NCBI GenBank assembly: GCA_021399435.1
Contig: JAJTUP010000002.1
Coordinates: forward strand, 3,756,139 to 3,820,138
DNA: 64,000 nucleotides
DNA from: Diaporthe sp. PMI_573
Taxonomy: Eukaryota > Ascomycota > Sordariomycetes > Diaporthales > Diaporthaceae
Direction of reading: 5' to 3'
Shown here: positions 59,044 through 64,000 of the stretch, one piece after another
How positions within the stretch are numbered: the stretch's first letter is position 1
Layout: every line of letters begins with the position of its first letter
The notes under the pieces: generated by a model
What the model was told of the DNA's origin: nothing
Seen by the model: the letters and a program-made list of their open reading frames with translations, nothing else
The model's database searches: none
Made by a program: the position numbers and the translations under genes

Positions 59044-59553
59044 CTCTAAAGGTTGGTGGATCAAATGGGTCAGGTAGCAATAGGGTGCCTGGAGGCCTTG
59101 TTGGAATGCTTGAGAGTGGTTCGGACAACTTTGTATTAAATTCGAGTGGGCTTCTGTCAGCCCTCCTCACAGTCCCTCCGACATCATCTCACCCGCGGAC
59201 ACGCGTGGGTAGGCTCTGGTGCGCAGATAGGGAGGCCGGAAAATTCGGCCCTCAGACCCACCATCTTTGGCTTTAAATAGCCAGCCAACCCTAACCCTGA
59301 CAGTAACTAAACTAAATACAGATAAACTTTAGAAATCAGACTATCTAATGAGCTAAGTTACATGCTTTTTGGGTAAGAAATAAGGGTAATGCAGAGGTAC
59401 GAAGTTAGGGTCTTAAAACAGCCCAAAAAATCGACTCACGGCCACTAAACTCATCTTTCGGCGTGCACGCCCCATAGGCACTTAGAGAAATCCAGTGCCA
59501 AGTCTAGGGTAACTCTCTGCGTGCAGCGCCCACACAAGCGTTTCCGTTTAACA
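59044..59553. mobile_element. Dispersed repeat copy 2 (510 bp)
   Basis: This copy matches the element at 25872-26293 in the same orientation from CTAAAGGTTGGTGGATC to CGTTTCCGTTTAACA, with most differences being C/T or G/A. It carries about 90 extra bases between 59124 and 59230 that copy 1 lacks, so copy 1 may be an internal deletion derivative. It abuts a decayed LINE on the right. A clear target duplication is not visible here. Confidence 0.75.
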
Positions 59554-59559
59554 GCTATT

Positions 59560-60770
59560 ATAGAAGATATACTTTACTATAGTTTTAGTATATTTAGTAT
59601 AGTAATAGCCTTCTTTGGTATACTTTCTATAAATTTATAGTTTATAGTATTAGTAAGCCTTATATTTAGTAATTTTCTAGTAGTTGTAGTATTGATTTAG
59701 GTATTTCCTTTATTTAAATTTCTTAGTATACCTTAATTCTTTTTCTATAATAAAGAAACCGTCTTATAGGAGTTATTATATATTTGCTTCTTTACTAAGG
59801 TATACTATTATTAATTTATATACTTTAAGGCTATCTTTGTTGCTAAGCTATACTATCTTTATAATTTAGGTATTATTTTCTTTACCTAAAGCCTTAGTGG
59901 CTTCTATATAAAGGTTACCTCTCTTATCTAGTATTACTATATAGTCAATACTATTTACCTAAATAGGGTAGAGATTATTTTATAAAATATATGCTCCCCT
60001 GGTTAGTTTTGCTTTAACTACCTATTTAATCTTTATATATTTAGTTTTATCTCTGTAGGTAATTTTAATATAGTAGCGGTTTTTAAGGTTCTTAGTTATT
60101 ACTTAATATTACTATAAAGAGCCGTCTTATTTAGTATAGATTTTGCCCTCTACTATTGTCTAAATTATATTAGCTAAGATCTAACTACTAGTATCTTTCT
60201 CTATCTTTAAGATATTAATTATGTAGTAAAGCATACTAGTAAGAATAGATAAAGTAGTATATATAGATAAAAGTATTTATATATTGCTTAGTAGACTAGT
60301 TGGCAGTATGTATATAATATCTATATATAATAGGCTTAGGCTAGTCTATATAGCAGTTATAGCTATAATATTATTTACTATTTGCTGTTTAGTATTACTT
60401 AGTTTATCTTTAATTATTTAGTACTTTATTTTAACTGCCTAAAGTTTCTCCTTAACTTAGCTAATTTTAGTCTATATTGCTTTATTGTAAGCTTCCTATT
60501 TTGTCTATGCTTTAAAAAGGATCTTTAGGATATTGGTTTGCTTGTTTATCTGCTCTTATAGTGTTTATAGTGTTGCCTGTTTGCTTTCTCTACTTTTTCT
60601 GGTTTTCTTTATCTATGCTCTATTAGCGGCTACGCTCTTTACAGTACTTTTATTTTGTTTTCTTGGGAGTAGAAGTACTGTATTAAGTATATTCTAAATT
60701 GCCTCGTTTTGTTTAGTTTTTGTGCTTGGTTTTTGCGGGCTTTATTGTAGGTAAACACTATTATTTTTAC
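59560..60770 (-). mobile_element. Decayed LINE (Tad-like) ORF1
   Basis: Minus-strand traces begin near 60700 with a coiled-coil-like Lys/Glu-rich N-terminus and continue through SNTKQQIVNNIIAITAI, TLSILTSMLYYIINILKIEK and NNLYPI, VILDKRGNLYIEATKAL, the pattern of the gag-like ORF1 of fungal Tad-type non-LTR elements. Stops are dense and the DNA is TA-rich, consistent with RIP. The zinc-knuckle end of ORF1 and all of ORF2 are missing at the junction with the repeat at 59553. Confidence 0.55.
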
Positions 60771-61021
60771 CTTTTGATGCGACTGTAATTGCGTCTTTAA
60801 CTCCTATCCCGGAAGTCTGGGACGCGTCGGGCTGTGCGGGGTTTGCTATTATTGTGTCGTGTATACTTAATCTATACGCTGTACTATCTAAAATCGCCAG
60901 AATAAACCACGAGTCGAGAAAGTGTATAATAAAAGCCCCCAGGTTTTTCCTCTCTTCTGCTAGAGGTTGATTCTTTGATTCTTGCAATGTTGTCTGGAGT
61001 GGTACACATATATATACATAC

Positions 61022-61224
61022 TGTTGGAATAGCATCAAGCACAGCCGTACGCTTGAGCCTTGATACTGAAGGGATAACTAAGCAGACCGCCTTGGCGTGG
61101 GCATGCATATCGTGCCCACCGTGCGGAGGTCTCCCTTCTCTCTTAGTTAGAAGAATAAGCAAGAATCAACCAACCAAACCCAATCGTCTAACAATACATA
61201 CATACGTACAAAGCCCATTCAACA
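61022..61224 (+). mobile_element. 5' LTR of a Ty1/copia element
   Basis: This 203-bp segment starts TGTTGGAATAGC and ends CCCATTCAACA, with TGTTGRAT/ATTCAACA as inverted ends and TG...CA termini. It lies immediately upstream of a copia-type leader and gag on the same strand. It is markedly less mutated than flanking DNA, including a palindromic GTGGGCATGCATATCGTGCCCAC around 61096-61120. The 3' LTR would lie beyond the window, so the pair cannot be compared. Confidence 0.7.
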
Positions 61225-64000
61225 CTAATCAGTAATTACTTCAAGCAATCACAGATTAGCAAGAGTAAAGAGACGAGAACTCGCCCAAGTCGCTGCCTAC
61301 CAGAGCAGAACCAGGTATTTAAGCTCTCGTACTACCTCCTAAAACTCTATATTGTCGCCTGCCAGAGCAGAACCGGATATAGAAACCTCTAGACAACTAA
61401 TTTATCAACTCTTGCACAAGAAAGAGACTATTATTATCGCCTACCAGAGCAGAACCGGGTAATAGTCACAACTTACACAAGAAAGACAAAGCAATATACG
61501 CCCCCGCACAAGCTAAAACCTAAAACCGACCAAGACCCACAACAAGACCAACGCAATATCATCTAACAATAATACACCAGAACAACCTATAGCAAAGGGT
61601 AGCCATCAGGTAGACACTATTCCTTATACATACAAGGAAATTAGTAAGAAAAGCAATATTCCACCAAATATATAGAGGAGAGCAATAGACCCTAAGCAAT
61701 AAGATAGTACAGTTAATATACAAGATGGCCTATCAGTAAGGAAATTAACAACCTACTTCACGCAAATATTAATAGATATTATCCATCTTAATTTAAGCGG
61801 AAATAACTTCCGATATACCTTATACAAAGACTTTAACAGATAGACAGCCTACCAATTTAAACAAGTTTATCATACATTTGCCAGAAAATTCCTACAGACA
61901 CTAGAGGCTAAAGGAATCTCAACATCACCTACGCAAAGTTGTTTAAAACAAATCTTAGCAATCCTTAAACTAGAGAGATAATAACCCCAACTAGCCGTAT
62001 AAATCCAAGAAACAATTAAAGACCGACAACTAAATATTAAAACCCTATAAGTTAATAACCAGCCGTCAGCTATATAAATACAATCAGAAGCCCCATAAGT
62101 TAATAAATAACTTCTGCCGGGCCCTCGGGCTAATTTAAGATCTGTATAAGAATAAACAGCCAATACACAAGGCGTATAACAAATTCCCCCTAAGACAAGA
62201 TTTACACAAAAGGTGAATAATTTTCTATAACCCCCTTATACAGAGGTCACTAAACACTCTCTATACACTAGAGACCCAACATATAATCTGCCGCCCAAAT
62301 AGATTATATACAACGATCTAGTTAATACCCAAACAGTAGCTATCTTCTAAAAAGGGTAGAGAAAAGATAGAAATTATACTGGACAACTGTACAACCTCTT
62401 GTACAACAAAGTACGAATCTTTATTAGCCACTATAGAAGACTTTAAATTAAAGAGGACCAGTATTATACAGTCTTTCTAAACATTCTTTCTAATTATACA
62501 AAAGACTTCTATCTCTATCATATAAGGCCAGAGAAGAGATAGGACAAGATCTATACTTTACTAGATACTCATTTTAATATAAATATTAACTATAATGTCT
62601 ATTAGGCAGACTAGACAACTCTTTCTTTTATATAACTAAGAAGAAAGAACCCTAACAAGATATTAGTAGAGATTCTAGAAACTCTTATTAACAAGCTATA
62701 GCTCGTACAACAAGTACTTAGAGAAGGATACCAGGAAGAGGTTCTACTATATACAATAGTAACCAGAGCCTGCCAAAGAGTTTTAGAGCTAGAAGCCGCC
62801 CTAATTTAGCAGAAACCTACATATAAGGCGCTATTTTCAAACCTTAGAGCCTCCCTCCAAATAGCCATAGACCGGGAACCTGCACAGTAATTTTATATAT
62901 ATAATAGTTCTATAGATATTAACTTTATAGACCGACAGTATATCTTAAACTTTAAAAACCGTCAGAAGCTGTCGTATAATAACAATTGATTTCCCAAACA
63001 GATAGTGCCATATTGTGTAACGAACCTAATAGGATAGCCAAGTTAGAAACCCTATAGACAGTCAAGCCGCAAACCCTACAGCTTTAGCTATACAAGCCAG
63101 AAGCAGAAATGCTTTATGTGCAAGAAGGAAGGATACTGGTCAACTAATTACCTAGAATCAGAAAGAAAACATGTAAAAGACTAATACCTTCAGACCTATA
63201 AGATACTAGAATAAGACCCTCTACACAACGACTTTATATCCTACCTACTTGACTATAAGGGAGAGAACCCTGTAGAAGTAGAATTAAACAATAGCTAAGA
63301 CTCTGAAAGTAAGATCTAGTCAGTATACTTTATAGACTCATCTTTCTATTATTACACAATAGGCAAAGACATCTTTTTGGCACCTAAGATAGTAGAGGCA
63401 AGCCAATTTATACTATAAGATCTATATAGCATTATCTACCAGGGAGAACTATGGGATACTAGAGCTGCCAGATTCTCTATAATAGGAAGCCCTAGGTACT
63501 AGCCTATCTTTATGAAAATCCTTGCGCAAAGGTATCTTAGATACCTGGAAAAGCATTAGTAAAGTTTAGGCCTAAGTAAGGTAATTTCACCTATTAGTAT
63601 AATCCTAATAAACAACTCTATTAGACAAGTTAAATACTATATTCTAGATATCTCTAACCCCATTTCTTTTCTCTCTACACAATGTAGATAGACTAGGAGC
63701 CTACTTTAACAATATATAAAAACGTTATTGTATAAAGTAATGGTACGATAATCCCCGTAGTATGCAAATAGGGTCACCCATTCTTTAACATTAGCTGTAT
63801 GGAAGTAGTTTTATTCTTTATAGAAGTATAGCTTAGAAGGCTTTATAGAAGATTTGGACACCTATATATAGAGAAGCTATATCGACTCCTGAGAAGTGCT
63901 GGGCACATAGATATAAAAGAAGCTATTTTGGAGAAGAAATTTAAAAGTTTTACTATTATTGCTAATTACACAACTTAGCACTAAGAGATTTAAGTTTTCT
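61225..64000 (+). mobile_element. Ty1/copia internal region: gag, protease, pre-integrase (partial)
   Basis: Plus-strand traces downstream of the LTR include a gag region (about 61.6-63.2 kb) with a zinc knuckle CFMCKKEGYWST (63117-63150) in which the His/Cys positions are partly lost, an aspartyl protease signature LWDTRAARFSIIGSP (63450-63490; DTGA expected, G-to-A), and pre-integrase RRLYRRFGHLY...KLYRLLRSAGH (63835-63910). The order is copia. Stops (TAG, TAA) are frequent, so the copy is dead, yet frames remain readable, less decayed than the 22.7-28.4 kb element. The window ends within the element. Confidence 0.8.
61273..61467 (+). other. Three tandem hairpins with shared loop in the copia leader
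   Basis: Three consecutive units carry the loop core CCAGAGCAGAACC preceded by TCGC(C). Each core is enclosed by a different complementary stem: ACGAGAACT/AGCTCTCGT (61273-61281 with 61322-61330, one mismatch), TCTATAT/ATATAGA (61346-61352 with 61377-61383) and GACTATTA/TAATAGTC (61426-61433 with 61460-61467). Loop conserved while stems change in a base-paired way indicates an RNA structure. It lies just 3' of the LTR, where packaging, dimerisation or priming signals would be expected. The role is inferred. Confidence 0.7.

Noticed and set aside
61273..61467. CRISPR-like array
   Set aside because: Three short repeats in a eukaryotic retrotransposon leader, with hairpin stems instead of spacers.
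1..64000. TAG reassigned as a sense codon in this genome
   Set aside because: The intact HET gene ends normally, the PKS and polymerase also carry frameshifts, TGA and TAA stops, and catalytic residues are mutated alongside the TAGs. Decay or editing explains the pattern better.

Overview
The window is from a filamentous ascomycete (Pezizomycotina, probably a Sordariomycete). This rests on short introns with GTAAGT donors, CTAAC branch points and AG acceptors, on a highly reducing polyketide synthase, HET and NACHT/ankyrin genes of the incompatibility type, and on AT-rich blocks of retrotransposons that look RIP-mutated (CpA to TpA on both strands). It reads as a repeat-rich accessory or subtelomere-like compartment: almost every recognisable gene is broken, and one large gene (an ankyrin-HET protein at 46.5-49.6 kb) is open from end to end.

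Layout. 0-2 kb: plus-strand relic resembling the C-terminal part of a Mutator-like transposase. 2.1-6.5 kb: minus-strand SNF2-type ATPase pseudogene whose introns carry copies of one 20-bp palindrome. 6.8-9.0 kb: divergent family X DNA polymerase (BRCT + Pol lambda-like) pseudogene. 10.1-11.0 kb: small secreted, membrane-anchored protein gene with one stop. 11-21 kb: weakly coding sequence with a few unrecognised ORFs, the best being a two-stop minus-strand gene at 18.2-19.9 kb. 21.6-22.0 kb: solo LTR. 22.7-28.4 kb: decayed minus-strand Ty1/copia element carrying three nested insertions. 29.4-34.7 kb: 5'-truncated, frameshifted reducing PKS interrupted in the ketoreductase by a 132-bp element with an apparent target duplication. 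35-40.2 kb: AT-rich retroelement debris including a minus-strand Ty3/gypsy RNase H-integrase. 40.2-44.9 kb: minus-strand NLR-like gene (alpha/beta hydrolase, NACHT, ankyrins) with stop codons crowding toward the retroelement. 46.5-49.6 kb: intact ankyrin-HET gene. 50.7-52.0 kb: HET C-terminal relic. 52.2-53.9 kb: protein kinase pseudogene. 54.5-56.7 kb: third HET gene, with many stops at tryptophan positions. 57.2-57.7 kb: PIF1-like helicase scrap. 59.0-59.6 kb: second copy of the repeat found at 25.9 kb. 59.6-60.8 kb: decayed LINE ORF1. 61.0 kb to the end: plus-strand Ty1/copia element (LTR, structured leader, gag, protease, pre-integrase) running off the window.

Together, 40-57 kb is an allorecognition-type island (NLR, three HET proteins and a kinase) in which one receptor remains and the others have decayed, beside a dead secondary-metabolite synthase. 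The main structural signals outside annotated genes are the intron-confined palindromes, three consecutive hairpins with different stems but a shared loop in the copia leader, and lesions at conserved residues that in several genes are nearly all coding-strand G-to-A (Trp to TAG, Asp to Asn, Glu to Lys, Gly to Arg).
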